Positions 33,795-42,642 of a DNA stretch of 64,000 nt are shown here, piece after piece. The translations under genes and the position numbers were made by a program. Positions within the stretch are counted from its first letter, which is position 1. Each line of letters opens with the position of its first letter. The stretch lies in assembly GCA_017480545.1 (NCBI GenBank), contig JAFVAI010000102.1, positions 1 through 64,000 of the forward strand, read 5' to 3'. The notes beneath the pieces are model-generated. The model was not told the origin of the DNA. It saw nothing but the letters and a program-made list of their open reading frames with translations, and made no database searches. This DNA is from Schwartzia sp. (in: firmicutes) (GTDB lineage Bacteria > Bacillota > Negativicutes > Selenomonadales > Selenomonadaceae).

Positions 33795-34397
33795 TTAGGA
33801 GACCCGCGACTTCTTTGCCGCGTCCCTGCTCGCAATCTCGGAGATTGAAATATCAATCGTATAATCCGCGAGGCCGAGCACTTCGTTCATCTGCTCCGAA
33901 ACCGCCGTCCGAACAGCATCCGAAACCTGCGCGACATTTTGCCCGCCGCCCAAGCCGATTGCAAGGCCGACCACGACTGCAGACGACGGCTCGGCGCCTT
34001 CGCCCTTGGCGACGCGGCGGGACTCTACCTTCGCGTCAACCGTCTCGACACCGTAAACCTTGAGCGCGGCCCTCTCGGCGAGACCGGACACGGCGGATGT
34101 CGCGACGCGCACTTCGCCCCCCGCGCCGCGCACCACAACCGCTTCCGACTCCTTCTTCGCCTTCTCCTGCGCCCCGTCTGTCGATCCGCAGGTCACAGCG
34201 CAAGCCGCCAAATGGACGCCAAGCAGGAACACCAACGCCGCTCCGGCCATCGTCTCCCAACGGGAGAGCACAAAAGCCGTCTCGTTCAAAATTTCGGGCA
34301 CGGGAATCACCGGCAGGCAAAGCACGATTGCGCCGAGCGCCGCCAACGCGACAGCCAGCGCGAAAACAAACAACAAAAACCGATTGATATATCCCAT
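33795..34397 (-). CDS. amaP: Alkaline-shock membrane anchor protein AmaP
   Basis: A 200-aa protein with two N-terminal membrane helices (LLFVFALAVALAALGAIVLCL and GAALVFLLGVHLAACAV), then a soluble domain related to Asp23. AmaP tethers Asp23 to the membrane in staphylococci. It starts 22 bp after asp23 and precedes the DUF2273 gene, as in other Firmicutes. Confidence 0.88.
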   Translation of the reverse strand: MGYINRFLLFVFALAVALAALGAIVLCLPVIPVPEILNETAFVLSRWETMAGAALVFLLGVHLAACAVTCGSTDGAQEKAKKESEAVVVRGAGGEVRVATSAVSGLAERAALKVYGVETVDAKVESRRVAKGEGAEPSSAVVVGLAIGLGGGQNVAQVSDAVRTAVSEQMNEVLGLADYTIDISISEIASRDAAKKSRVS

Positions 34398-34419
34398 ACG
34401 AATCTATGCCTTCCCAATC

Positions 34420-34827
34420 TCAACGAACGCGAGCGGCTTCCTCTTCCTTCGGCTCCTCCTCGGGAACGCCGACACCCTGCACATGGATATTGACCTCGAC
34501 CACGGAAAGTCCCGTCATCGTCTCGATGGCCTGCTTGACATTCTCCTGCACCGCCAACGCGACCTCGGGAATCCTCACGCCGTACTTCACGATAATGTAG
34601 AGATCCACAGCCGCCTCGGTCTCGCCGACCTCGACCTTGACGCCCTTCGCGAAATTCTTCTTGCCGAGAATCTCCGCGATGCCTCCGGCGATGCCGCCGC
34701 TCATCCCCTCGATGCCTTTGACCTCCGTAGCCGCAAGACCGGCAATGATGCTGACGACTTCGTCCGCGATTCGTACCGCGCCCAACGCGCCCTTCTTGTT
34801 CAAAGCCTCCGATTTGTTTTCTGCCAT
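34420..34827 (-). CDS. asp23: Asp23/Gls24 family envelope stress protein
   Basis: A 135-aa protein: VRIADEVVSIIAGLAATEVKGIEGM is the classic Asp23 block, then VKVEVGETEAAVDLYIIVKYGVRIPEVA and an acidic C-terminal tail. The start is the ATG preceded by GGGGAGG. It is the first gene of the operon that runs to the M50 peptidase at 23724. Confidence 0.93.
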   Translation of the reverse strand: MAENKSEALNKKGALGAVRIADEVVSIIAGLAATEVKGIEGMSGGIAGGIAEILGKKNFAKGVKVEVGETEAAVDLYIIVKYGVRIPEVALAVQENVKQAIETMTGLSVVEVNIHVQGVGVPEEEPKEEEAARVR

Positions 34828-34915
34828 GAAAAAAACCTCCCCATGATTATTATTTCTGCCATTCGGCAGGGCAACTCCCCGCCCTCCCGCGAACGGAAGG
34901 CACATTACCTTTTGT

Positions 34916-34944
34916 ATTATACCAGACATTGAAGAAACAAACAA
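34916..34944 (-). promoter_or_regulatory. Promoter of the 14-gene asp23 operon
   Basis: TTGTTT, 17 bases, TATAAT on the minus strand, with a TG extension (TGGTATAAT). It lies about 90 bp before the asp23 start. No other good promoter or terminator was seen down to 23694. Confidence 0.7.
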
Positions 34945-35017
34945 TCAAGAGAATTTCTTTTTTGCCCGAATTGCGCATTTTGCGCAAAATAATTTGCCCG
35001 CTTGGCATGCAACAAAC

Positions 35018-35052
35018 AAAAAACGCAAGGCACATCGGTTCCCTGCGTTTTT
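35018..35052 (-). terminator. Terminator of the aroC-aroK-aroB-surE operon
   Basis: AAAAACGCA and TGCGTTTTT form the stem, with more pairing inside; a T-run follows on the minus strand. Confidence 0.75.
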
Positions 35053-35055
35053 GGT

Positions 35056-35850
35056 TCACGATATTTTCTTTTGCTCCGCCAGCCGCCCCGAGAACCTCGG
35101 CGCAATTCCGCGCTTTTTTAGCGCGGCCACATCCGTCATGTCCACGGTCAGCGGCGTCACCGCGATGAAGCCCGCCTCCGTGCGGCGGATGTCCGTGTCC
35201 TCGTCGTTGCCCCAGTCATACATCTCGCCGCCGATGTGATAATAGAGCCGACCGTCCCGCTCGATGCGATCGAAGGCGTTGATATAGTCGCGATGCCCGA
35301 GAGACGCCCACACAAATTTCGCTTCGCCATTCCGCAAGGTTTTCGGGAAATTCACGTTCAGGAAAAAATCTCTTCCTGCCTGCTCGAAAATCCATGGCAA
35401 TTTTTCCGCGAACTGTGCCGCCGCTTCCCCAAAAGGCAACGACGAATGGGCGTCCAACGAGAGCGCGATGGCGGGGATGCCGTGCATGTACCCTTCCATC
35501 GCGCCGCCCACCGTGCCGGAATAGAGCACGTCCGTACCGAGATTCGCGCCCTTGTTGATGCCGGAAATCACAAGCTCCGGCCATATCTCCCGCTGTTCCA
35601 GCGCTTCCATGCAAATTTTCACACAATCCGTGGGCGTACCGTCGATGCTCCATGCCTTGACAACTTTGTCGCCAAAGGCCTGACAGGTGCACACCTCAAT
35701 GTCGCGGTGCACTGTCAGCGCGTGGGCCATGCCGCTCTGCTCGGCTGCGGGAGCGGCAACGTAAACCTCATGCTCCGCCGCCAGCGTCCCGACCAACGCA
35801 TGAAGCCCCGGCGCCCCAATGCCGTCGTCGTTCGTCAAAAGAATCCGCAT
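35056..35850 (-). CDS. surE: 5'/3'-nucleotidase SurE
   Basis: Metal-dependent phosphatase acting on nucleoside monophosphates. It is 264 aa. MRILLTNDDGIGAPG carries the Asp-Asp metal ligands, and SGINKGANLGTDVLYSGTVGGAMEG is the second conserved block. The start is the ATG after TTGGAGGG; an in-frame start 14 codons upstream is not supported. It is last in the aro operon, 28 bp after the aroB stop. Confidence 0.95.
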   Translation of the reverse strand: MRILLTNDDGIGAPGLHALVGTLAAEHEVYVAAPAAEQSGMAHALTVHRDIEVCTCQAFGDKVVKAWSIDGTPTDCVKICMEALEQREIWPELVISGINKGANLGTDVLYSGTVGGAMEGYMHGIPAIALSLDAHSSLPFGEAAAQFAEKLPWIFEQAGRDFFLNVNFPKTLRNGEAKFVWASLGHRDYINAFDRIERDGRLYYHIGGEMYDWGNDEDTDIRRTEAGFIAVTPLTVDMTDVAALKKRGIAPRFSGRLAEQKKIS

Positions 35851-35878
35851 ACATTCCCTCCAATGATAACGCACACCA

Positions 35879-36967
35879 TCAATCGGAAACAATCATTCGC
35901 ATACATTTCCGCACTGCGGCTTCCGGCACGTCTGAAGCCACCCTGGCATGACCGACGCTTTCCATCAGGATCCATTTCACCTTGCCGTCCACGGCTTTCT
36001 TGTCATGGAAGATTGCCGCGTACATGCCGTCCTCGGTACAGCCTTCCGCCTGTGTCGGCAGCGAGAATTTTTCCAGCAGCCCGCGCAGCTGCGCCACCTC
36101 CGCGTCACCGACCAAGCCCAGCTCACGGCTCAGATACGCCGCGCCCATCATGCCGACCGCCACGGCCTCGCCGTGGTTGTACCGCACATAGCGCGTTTCC
36201 TTCTCAATGGCGTGGCCCATGGTATGCCCGAAATTCAGGATGGCGCGAAGCCCCGCCTCCTTCTCGTCCTGCGTCACGACTTCCGCCTTGATCTCGCAGG
36301 AGCGGAGCACGATATGCTCCATCGCGGGAAGCTGCATCGCCAGCACCGCCTCGGCGTGCTCTTCCAAATATGAAAAAAACGCCCCGTCATAAATCACGCC
36401 GTACTTGACCACCTCGCCCAGCCCGGTGGAAAGCTCGCGGCGCGGAAGCGTCGACAGGCAGCCAAGGTTGATGAACACGCGCTTCGGCTGGTAAAACGCG
36501 CCGATCAGGTTCTTGCCCAGACGGTGGTTGACCGCGACCTTGCCTCCGACGCTGGAATCCACCTGCGCCAAAAGGCTCGTCGGAATCTGCACGAACGGCA
36601 CACCGCGCATGTACGTCGCGGCGACAAACCCCGCAAGGTCGCCGACGACGCCGCCGCCCAACGCGACAATCGCCGATTTCCGATCCAGTCCCACCTCGAT
36701 AGCCCGCGTGTAGGCACGTTCCGCTTCCGCCAACGACTTCGAGCCTTCCCCCGCGGGCACGAGATGCACCGTTGGCCGTTTTCCGGCACGCCGGAGAAGC
36801 TCCGCGAATTTTTCCCCATGCACCTTTCCCACGTTGGAATCGGAAAAGACCAGAACCTGCGAGGAAAACCCCGCCCCCGCAAAAAAGGAAACGATTTCCG
36901 CTTCCAGATCTTCTCCGATCAAAATATCATAGCCGTTCTCCGGCAAATCGACTCTGACCTCACGCAC
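35879..36967 (-). CDS. aroB: 3-dehydroquinate synthase
   Basis: Second shikimate step, converting DAHP to 3-dehydroquinate with NAD+ and a divalent metal. It is 362 aa. Visible are GGGVVGDLAGFVAATYMRG, QIPTSLLAQVDSSVGGKVAVNH, and metal-ligand histidines in NFGHTMGHAIE and NHGEAVAVGM. It overlaps aroK by 8 bp. Confidence 0.96.
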   Translation of the reverse strand: MREVRVDLPENGYDILIGEDLEAEIVSFFAGAGFSSQVLVFSDSNVGKVHGEKFAELLRRAGKRPTVHLVPAGEGSKSLAEAERAYTRAIEVGLDRKSAIVALGGGVVGDLAGFVAATYMRGVPFVQIPTSLLAQVDSSVGGKVAVNHRLGKNLIGAFYQPKRVFINLGCLSTLPRRELSTGLGEVVKYGVIYDGAFFSYLEEHAEAVLAMQLPAMEHIVLRSCEIKAEVVTQDEKEAGLRAILNFGHTMGHAIEKETRYVRYNHGEAVAVGMMGAAYLSRELGLVGDAEVAQLRGLLEKFSLPTQAEGCTEDGMYAAIFHDKKAVDGKVKWILMESVGHARVASDVPEAAVRKCMRMIVSD

Positions 36968-37487
36968 GAATATAGCCCCCTACCCTCAGAAAACCAACGA
37001 TTGCTTCCGATGCCTCCATCGGCGACAAGCGGCTCGTGTCGATGGTGAAATCGGCGCGGGCATACATCGCGCGGCGGTTTTCCAAAAGCGTCTCCACCGT
37101 CTTGCGCCGATCCTCCTGCCGGTCGAGCATCGGGCGCTCGCCGCGCCGCTCTGTCCGCTGCAAAATGGTATCAATGTCGGCGGTCAGGCAGACGAGGACG
37201 CCCCTCTCTTTCAAAATCCGGAAATTCTCCTCGTCCTTCACCGTGCCGCCGCCCGTGGCAATCACCGTGAACTTCCGTTGCACGACTTCACGCACCGCCT
37301 CGCGCTCCTTTTCGCGAAAATAAGGCTCGCCCTTCGCCGCGAAAATTTCCGGTACGCTCATGCTTTCCTTCGTTTCGATATATTTGTCCAAATCGACCAG
37401 CCCGCAACCGAGCCGGGTCGCCAGCATCCGCCCGCAGCTTGTCTTGCCTGTGCCCATGAAACCAATCAAAACGATATGCTTCATCAT
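36960..37487 (-). CDS. aroK: Shikimate kinase
   Basis: Phosphorylates shikimate at O3. It is 175 aa. The P-loop GFMGTGKTS is at 9-17, the DLDKYIE shikimate-binding motif follows, and FREKEREAVREV and ATGGGTV are typical. The start is the ATG after GAGGGACAATGAT; the neighbouring ATG is one codon later. It overlaps the aroC stop region. Confidence 0.95.
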   Translation of the reverse strand: MMKHIVLIGFMGTGKTSCGRMLATRLGCGLVDLDKYIETKESMSVPEIFAAKGEPYFREKEREAVREVVQRKFTVIATGGGTVKDEENFRILKERGVLVCLTADIDTILQRTERRGERPMLDRQEDRRKTVETLLENRRAMYARADFTIDTSRLSPMEASEAIVGFLRVGGYIRA

Positions 37488-37488
37488 A

Positions 37489-38631
37489 TCATTGTCCCTC
37501 AATTCGCTGCCGGTACGCGCCCACCGCGTCCAAAAGATCGCGCATCGAATCGCCGCCGAACTTTTCCGTGACGGCGGAGGCAAGCGTCAGCGCCGCCATC
37601 GCCTCTCCCACCACGGAGGCCGCCGGCACCGCGCAGACATCGCTTCTTTCCTTGGAGGCCAGCACCGCTTCCCGGGCGGCAATATCCACGGAATGAAGCG
37701 GCGTCATCAGCGTAGGTATCGGCTTCATGACCGCGCGCACGACAATCGCCTCGCCGTTCGTCATGCCGCCCTCGAGACCGCCCGCATGGTTCGTTTTCCG
37801 TACCACGCGCCCGCTTTCACCATAAAACATTTCGTCATGGGCAAGACTGCCAAGAAGCTCCGCGTAGCCAAATCCCTCGCCAATCTCCACGCCCTTGACG
37901 GCCTGAATGGACATCATCGCGCCAGCGAGCTTCGCGTCCAAACGGCGGTCCCACTGGATATGGCTGCCGAGGCCGACGGGAACGCCCGTCACGACCACCT
38001 CGAAGATGCCGCCCAACGTGTCGCCCGCTTCTTTCGCCTCTCGGATTTTCGCCTTCATGCGTTCCTCCGCCGCCCCGTCGCGACAGTTCAACTCCGAAGC
38101 CTCGTTTCCCGTCGTCTTTTCCGCGTCGGCGCGTACGCCGCCGATGTTGATCACACGGGAAGAAATTTCAATCCCCAGCGCCGCGAGAAATTGTTTTGCC
38201 ACCGCGCCTGCCGCGACGCGCACCGCCGTTTCCCGCGCGCTGGAGCGTTCGAGAATGTCGCGGATATCCGTCCGGTCATATTTCCTGATGCCCGTCAGAT
38301 CAGCGTGCCCGGGCCTCGCCGCCGTGACTTTTTCCCCGGCGGGCTCGCCAAACGCCGCCATGCGGTCCGTCCAGTTCGCGAAGTCCTTATTCTTCACTTG
38401 CATCGTAATCGGGCTTCCGAGGGTCTCGCCGAATCGTACGCCGGACACGATTTCCGCCCGGTCCGTCTCGATTTTCATGCGCCCTCCGCGCCCGTAGCCC
38501 TGCTGGCGCCGCGCAAGCTCCCGATTGATTTTTTCAGGGTCGAGCCGCAGTCCTGCCGGAAATCCTTCCAAAATGACCGTCAACGCCGGGCCGTGAGATT
38601 CCCCCGCCGTCAAAAAACGAAGCTCTGCCAT
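37489..38631 (-). CDS. aroC: Chorismate synthase
   Basis: Last common aromatic step, converting EPSP to chorismate with reduced FMN. It is 380 aa. Signatures include [18 protein letters not shown], the [14 protein letters not shown] loop and the C-terminal [15 protein letters not shown]. First gene of aroC-aroK-aroB-surE. Confidence 0.96.
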   Translation of the reverse strand: MAELRFLTAGESHGPALTVILEGFPAGLRLDPEKINRELARRQQGYGRGGRMKIETDRAEIVSGVRFGETLGSPITMQVKNKDFANWTDRMAAFGEPAGEKVTAARPGHADLTGIRKYDRTDIRDILERSSARETAVRVAAGAVAKQFLAALGIEISSRVINIGGVRADAEKTTGNEASELNCRDGAAEERMKAKIREAKEAGDTLGGIFEVVVTGVPVGLGSHIQWDRRLDAKLAGAMMSIQAVKGVEIGEGFGYAELLGSLAHDEMFYGESGRVVRKTNHAGGLEGGMTNGEAIVVRAVMKPIPTLMTPLHSVDIAAREAVLASKERSDVCAVPAASVVGEAMAALTLASAVTEKFGGDSMRDLLDAVGAYRQRIEGQ

Positions 38632-38685
38632 GTCTTTTCCTCATTCCATCCGCCGCGCAAAGGCGAGGCGCAAAATTTCTTTCTC

Positions 38686-38715
38686 ATTATAAGACGGAGA
38701 AATTCCGAAAGTCAA
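38686..38715 (-). promoter_or_regulatory. Promoter of the aroC operon
   Basis: TTGACT, 18 bases, TATAAT on the minus strand, about 55 bp before aroC. It lies directly after the last pilus gene. Confidence 0.75.
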
Positions 38716-38735
38716 CCGAATCGCCGCACAAGCCT

Positions 38736-39200
38736 TCACCGCTCCCAATGATCCATGGCATAGGTTCCGTCCTGTTCCCGCGCCACGCCAACGGCGCGGG
38801 CGCGTTCCGCCCCTTTTGCCCCGATGCCCAGAAGCAAAATCTTTCCGTCTTTTTTCCGCGCGTAAACCGTGTACTTCGCGTCTCCGGAAGCTCCGTCCAG
38901 CAACCGCACATGCTTCGCCGTTGCCGTCTCCGCTTTTGCCGCCGTTTGCGGCTCCGCGTTGAGCTTGGCAACCGCCAACCGCACACCGTCCTCCGCCGCA
39001 TTGCGGAGGACGCCTCGTTCCAAGAAGCGGCGGGCCGACGCCGTATGGTTCATGCTGATGGCGTAAATCGTCGCCGAAAGGAACATCAGCGTCCCCAACG
39101 CGCAAATCCCGAACACGGAAAACATGCCGCGCTCCCCGATGTTACGGAAGGGGGCAAAAATCAATTTTGATATTTCACAATTCCTGATTCGTCCCGTCAT
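38736..39200 (-). CDS. Type IV pilus minor component, PilX-like
   Basis: A 154-aa protein with one hydrophobic segment (FSVFGICALGTLMFLSATIYAIS) preceded by RNIGERG, a possible prepilin cleavage site (G before M-F-S-V-F, without the usual Glu5). The soluble rest is variable. The ATG overlaps the preceding pseudopilin stop by 4 bp, with GGGGAAAGG upstream. It is last in the pil operon. Assignment rests on position and topology. Confidence 0.6.
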   Translation of the reverse strand: MTGRIRNCEISKLIFAPFRNIGERGMFSVFGICALGTLMFLSATIYAISMNHTASARRFLERGVLRNAAEDGVRLAVAKLNAEPQTAAKAETATAKHVRLLDGASGDAKYTVYARKKDGKILLLGIGAKGAERARAVGVAREQDGTYAMDHWER

Positions 39201-39694
39201 GTGCCTTTCCCCGTCCATGTGACTGCCGTTTCCAATTCGTATTCCTGCCCGGTCAGCCGATTTTCTCCGACGAGGCGCAATAATACAGTTCGCGCCCCGA
39301 CGCGCTCCGCCGCAAAGGTTTTCACGGCGATTCTGCCCAGCGTGCTTTGTCCCGTCAGCGGTTGGCCGTCCAACATCATGCGGGGCCACGATTCTTGGGT
39401 TTTCCGGTAGGCGACCCAAACCGCCGAGCCACTCCCCGCCCGGCAAAGCACCTTGAGATCGCCGCTCTCGATTTTCACGTCCTCCGCGTACCGAAGATCG
39501 GCAGTCATTCGCTCCATCGCGTAGCCCACCTGCTCTTGGAGCGCCCAGTCCCCCAACAGGAACAAATAGGCGCGGAGACCGAAAACGAAGGCTGTGGCGA
39601 GAGCCGCGCACAAGATGACCAAGAGAGGCATCGCCGCGACAAGTTCCAAAAGCCCCGCGCCCCGCTCGCTTTCGTTCCCGCCGGTTTCAATCAT
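39197..39694 (-). CDS. Prepilin-like protein, PilW/GspJ-like
   Basis: A 165-aa protein. A short basic/acidic leader is followed by G|AGLLE with Glu at position 5, then a long hydrophobic helix (LVAAMPLLVILCAALATAFVFGL). The soluble part contains the DLRYAEDVKIESGD region seen in PilW/GspJ-type minor pilins. It overlaps the upstream gene by 8 bp. Confidence 0.7.
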   Translation of the reverse strand: MIETGGNESERGAGLLELVAAMPLLVILCAALATAFVFGLRAYLFLLGDWALQEQVGYAMERMTADLRYAEDVKIESGDLKVLCRAGSGSAVWVAYRKTQESWPRMMLDGQPLTGQSTLGRIAVKTFAAERVGARTVLLRLVGENRLTGQEYELETAVTWTGKGT

Positions 39695-40130
39695 GATAGG
39701 CCACAAACTTTCGATAGACGGCCTCACGGCTCCGGCCGCCCGTTTCCCATCGGACGCGGACCTCAGTCTCTGCCAAGCTCTCCGTGTCCGCTCGGGGCGA
39801 GACGGATGAGGACAGCGTGAAGCTGATCCCGTTTTTCTCCACGGAAGAAGCGCCGCCGCCCAGCCACGGAATCTCCCCATGGGTGCGGAGATACGACGCC
39901 GGCTGCGCTTCGATGCGCGCAATCTGCTCCTGCGCGAGATAGGCCGCCGTAATTTCCGCCGCCGCCTCGACGCGGCTCCGGGCTAGCGTCCGGTAGACGA
40001 GCGCCGAGGCCGCGCAGCCGAGTACGAGAAAGGACAACGCCAGCACCTCGACAAGGAAAAAGCCGCGTTCGTCAATCCTACGGCGGCGTGAGCGACACGC
40101 GCACCCGGCCCACCCTGTCAATAATGACAT
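39687..40130 (-). CDS. Prepilin-like protein, PilV/GspI-like
   Basis: A 147-aa protein. A basic leader ends in DERG|FFLVE (Glu5 present), then the helix VLALSFLVLGCAASALVYRTLARSR typical of PilV/GspI. The start chosen has GGGGAGGTG directly upstream. This gives a roughly 23-residue leader and a 50-bp overlap with the previous gene, which is unusual but consistent with the site. Confidence 0.7.
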   Translation of the reverse strand: MSLLTGWAGCACRSRRRRIDERGFFLVEVLALSFLVLGCAASALVYRTLARSRVEAAAEITAAYLAQEQIARIEAQPASYLRTHGEIPWLGGGASSVEKNGISFTLSSSVSPRADTESLAETEVRVRWETGGRSREAVYRKFVAYHD

Positions 40131-40545
40131 ACCGCACCTCCCCACCCGAACGAAGAAATATCGTGACCGGCTGCGCGTTGCCCGCGAGGGTGAACTTCAC
40201 CTTTCCGCTTGCCCCGCCGCTCCAACTGATTGTCATGCCCTCCGGGAACAAATGCCGGGGACCCAACGCTTCCATCTTCGACTTCATGATCCGGTAGCCG
40301 TCCTTGGACAAATCAAATTCCGGCTCGACCTCCGAAGTGGCGCCCGCAAAATCCTGATGCGGCGGCTGGCGCGTCATGATCATTTCCCTGAACCGCACGA
40401 GTTCCGAGGCGAGCCGCGCGGCCTCGCCGTCCATGCGCATGGCGTTGGCCATGCCGGAAAGCCGCGGCACGGCGACCGCCGCCATCACGGAAATCAAAAA
40501 AAGCGCGGCCAGAAGTCCGGCCATGCCGGAGCCGCGCCTATCCAC
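40078..40545 (-). CDS. Pseudopilin, GspH/FimT-like
   Basis: A 155-aa protein with an N-terminal hydrophobic helix ending AAVAVPRLSGMANAMRMD, as in GspH/FimT, and a beta-rich C-terminal part (GGEVRYVIIDRVGRVRVSL). The expected Glu5 of the prepilin motif is missing: the region after RRGSG reads MAGLLAALFL. This may be a non-assembling or initiating subunit. It overlaps the prepilin peptidase by 8 bp. Confidence 0.7.
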   Translation of the reverse strand: MDRRGSGMAGLLAALFLISVMAAVAVPRLSGMANAMRMDGEAARLASELVRFREMIMTRQPPHQDFAGATSEVEPEFDLSKDGYRIMKSKMEALGPRHLFPEGMTISWSGGASGKVKFTLAGNAQPVTIFLRSGGEVRYVIIDRVGRVRVSLTPP

Positions 40546-41008
40546 GACAGTATTCCCCGTACATCGCCAACAGCCTCTCCCCGAAGAAAAAGGCGGCGCC
40601 TATCCCAAAGGCCAGAAACGGACCGAAAGCAATAGAGTCGCGCCTCCGCTTTTTTTCGGAGGCCAACAGGAATATCGCCGCGAGTCCGCCGCTCCAAGCG
40701 GCGAGGGCAAGAGCGAGCAGCGCGCCCTGCCAGCCGAGCCAAAGGCCGCCCGCCGCCGCCAGCTTCACATCGCCGCCGCCGAGGCCGCCGCGGGAAAGCA
40801 TGCGGATCGCAAGCAGCGGCCCGCCGCCCGCCAACAGCCCGAGCAGCAGCGGCACAAAGCCCGCGCCGTCATACAGGCGGAAACCGCAGGCAAGGGCTGC
40901 CATCGGAGCCGTCAGCCGATCATAAATGAAACCGCTGCGAAAATCGACGACCGCGGCCGCGCAAAGAAACCCTGACAGCACAATCCCTTCCAACAATCGC
41001 CCGTCCAC
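40538..41008 (-). CDS. Prepilin peptidase, short form
   Basis: Aspartic membrane protease (A24) that processes prepilins. It is 156 aa with about six hydrophobic segments. Catalytic aspartates are in AAVVDFRSGFIYD and in GGLGGGDVKLAAAGG. The N-terminal cysteine-rich methyltransferase domain of full-length PilD is absent, so pilin N-methylation is not expected from this protein. It starts 3 bp after the major pilin. Confidence 0.88.
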   Translation of the reverse strand: MDGRLLEGIVLSGFLCAAAVVDFRSGFIYDRLTAPMAALACGFRLYDGAGFVPLLLGLLAGGGPLLAIRMLSRGGLGGGDVKLAAAGGLWLGWQGALLALALAAWSGGLAAIFLLASEKKRRRDSIAFGPFLAFGIGAAFFFGERLLAMYGEYCRG

Positions 41009-41011
41009 CGT

Positions 41012-41404
41012 TCAGTCCTTCCGCCCAAATTCGCTGAGTTTCTTCCCTTGGCAGGTCGCTTCCTGCCCGCCTTCCGCGATTTTGTAATCGGTTTCCGTGA
41101 TGTCGATGGTACTGCCGTCCTTCAACCGGCACGTTCCTTTCGGCGGTTTCACATTGCCGATGTCCTGCACATAATCTCCGAGATTGGCGATTTCCGTCGG
41201 ATAGCTGCCCTTTTCCGCCTGATACAACACAATGGCGGAGTTCAGCACTTGCAGATCGGATTGCACCCGCGCCGTATTCGCCAGCATGATCGCGTTGTTG
41301 AACCGTGGCACCGCCACCGCCGCCAATACGCTGACGATGCTGACGACGAGCAGCATTTCCAGAAGCGTGAATCCCTGTTGGTCCGAAAGAACTCCTTTGC
41401 GCAA
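41012..41404 (-). CDS. Type IV major pilin / ComGC-like prepilin
   Basis: A 130-aa protein with leader MRKGVLSDQQG|FTLLEMLLVVSIVSVLAAVAVPRF, a textbook prepilin site with Glu5 and a long N-terminal helix. The rest contains two cysteines near the end (TCRLKDG and EATCQGK), a possible disulfide loop. It could be the structural pilin of a type IVa-like or competence pilus. Confidence 0.88.
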   Translation of the reverse strand: MRKGVLSDQQGFTLLEMLLVVSIVSVLAAVAVPRFNNAIMLANTARVQSDLQVLNSAIVLYQAEKGSYPTEIANLGDYVQDIGNVKPPKGTCRLKDGSTIDITETDYKIAEGGQEATCQGKKLSEFGRKD

Positions 41405-41433
41405 TGTCGTTTCCTCCCGTCCAATCCAGTGTA

Positions 41434-42642
41434 CTACATAAAGGCGGTCATGCTGTCGAGAAGCGGCAGCACCGCCGAAAAGATGATGAATCCCGCCGCG
41501 CCGCCGAGCAGAAGCAACGCCAACGGCGGCAAAAGCGCGCGGACGCGCTCGGCGCCGGTGTCCAGTTCGAGGCGGCAGAAGGACGCGATTTTTTCCAGCA
41601 TCATTTCCATCTCGCCCGTGGCTTCCCCTGTCGCCAAAAGCTCCCAGAGCATCGGTGGCAGCAGCGCTCCCCCGCGCAGCGTATCCGAAAGCCGATAGCC
41701 CTTTTGCACTTCGGCATGCGCGCGCCGCAGCTCCCGCCGAAAAAACGCGTTGCCCGTGACGCCCTCCAAAATCTCCAAAGCCCGGTCAATGACGACACCA
41801 CTGGACAAAAGCACGGACAACGTCCCGGCGAGGCGCATCCGCTCGGCGGAGGCCGCCAACGTCCCGAACACGGGCAGCCGCAGGAGAGCGCGATCGGCAC
41901 GGACGCGGAACGGTTCCCGACGATACAGCCGCCCGGCGGCAACCGCCGCTAAAATCATCGCCGCCAGCAACCAAAGGCCATAGTCCCCCAGAAAACCATA
42001 AACGCCCAACAAAAGACGCGTGGGCAACGGCAGCTCGATGGCCAACGATTGGAACATCGAGACGAACACGGGGAATACGAAAGCCAACAAAAAAACGGAC
42101 GCCGCCGCAACGGCAAAAGCCAGAACACACGGATACAGCATCAACGTCAAAAGCTTTTCCCGCGCCGCGTAATCCGCCTCCAGCGAATCCGCGAGACGCG
42201 ACAGCAAGACATCGAGACTGCCGCTTTGCTCCCCCGCGTCCACGAGCGCCGCCATGCGCGGCTCGAATACCTGCGGCAGGCGCGCCATCGCCTCAGACAG
42301 CCGTTCCCCGTCCGTCACCGCGCGGAAAAGCTCCGAAACAATACCGCCGTTTTTTCCCGCCGCGTCCTGCTCCGAAAGCACACGGAGCGCCTCGCCGACT
42401 GTGACGCCCGCCGAAAGCATCACCGCGAGGCGACGGCAGAGAAACACGGGAAAACGCCGATCCGTTCCCGTCCCCATCGTCCACCGTCTGCGGGCCGGAC
42501 GGAGCCGCAGCACGAAAAGGCCGCCCTCCGTGATCCGCTTCGCGGCTTCCCGGCGCGACGCTGCGCGGAGCCGTCCCCGGACAGCCCTGCCCTCCGCGTC
42601 CCGCGCCTTGTAGTCGTATTCCGTCATGGCACTCGCGCTCAT
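41434..42642 (-). CDS. pilC: Type IV pilus inner-membrane platform protein PilC/GspF
   Basis: A 402-aa protein with two GspF domains, each ending in hydrophobic helices (LLTLMLYPCVLAFAVAAASVFLLAFVF and the C-terminal ALLLLGGAAGFIIFSAVLPLLDSM). The N-terminus YDYKARDAEGRAVRGRL is typical. The ATG overlaps the pilT stop by 4 bp; an ATG five codons in is possible. Confidence 0.92.
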   Translation of the reverse strand: MSASAMTEYDYKARDAEGRAVRGRLRAASRREAAKRITEGGLFVLRLRPARRRWTMGTGTDRRFPVFLCRRLAVMLSAGVTVGEALRVLSEQDAAGKNGGIVSELFRAVTDGERLSEAMARLPQVFEPRMAALVDAGEQSGSLDVLLSRLADSLEADYAAREKLLTLMLYPCVLAFAVAAASVFLLAFVFPVFVSMFQSLAIELPLPTRLLLGVYGFLGDYGLWLLAAMILAAVAAGRLYRREPFRVRADRALLRLPVFGTLAASAERMRLAGTLSVLLSSGVVIDRALEILEGVTGNAFFRRELRRAHAEVQKGYRLSDTLRGGALLPPMLWELLATGEATGEMEMMLEKIASFCRLELDTGAERVRALLPPLALLLLGGAAGFIIFSAVLPLLDSMTAFM

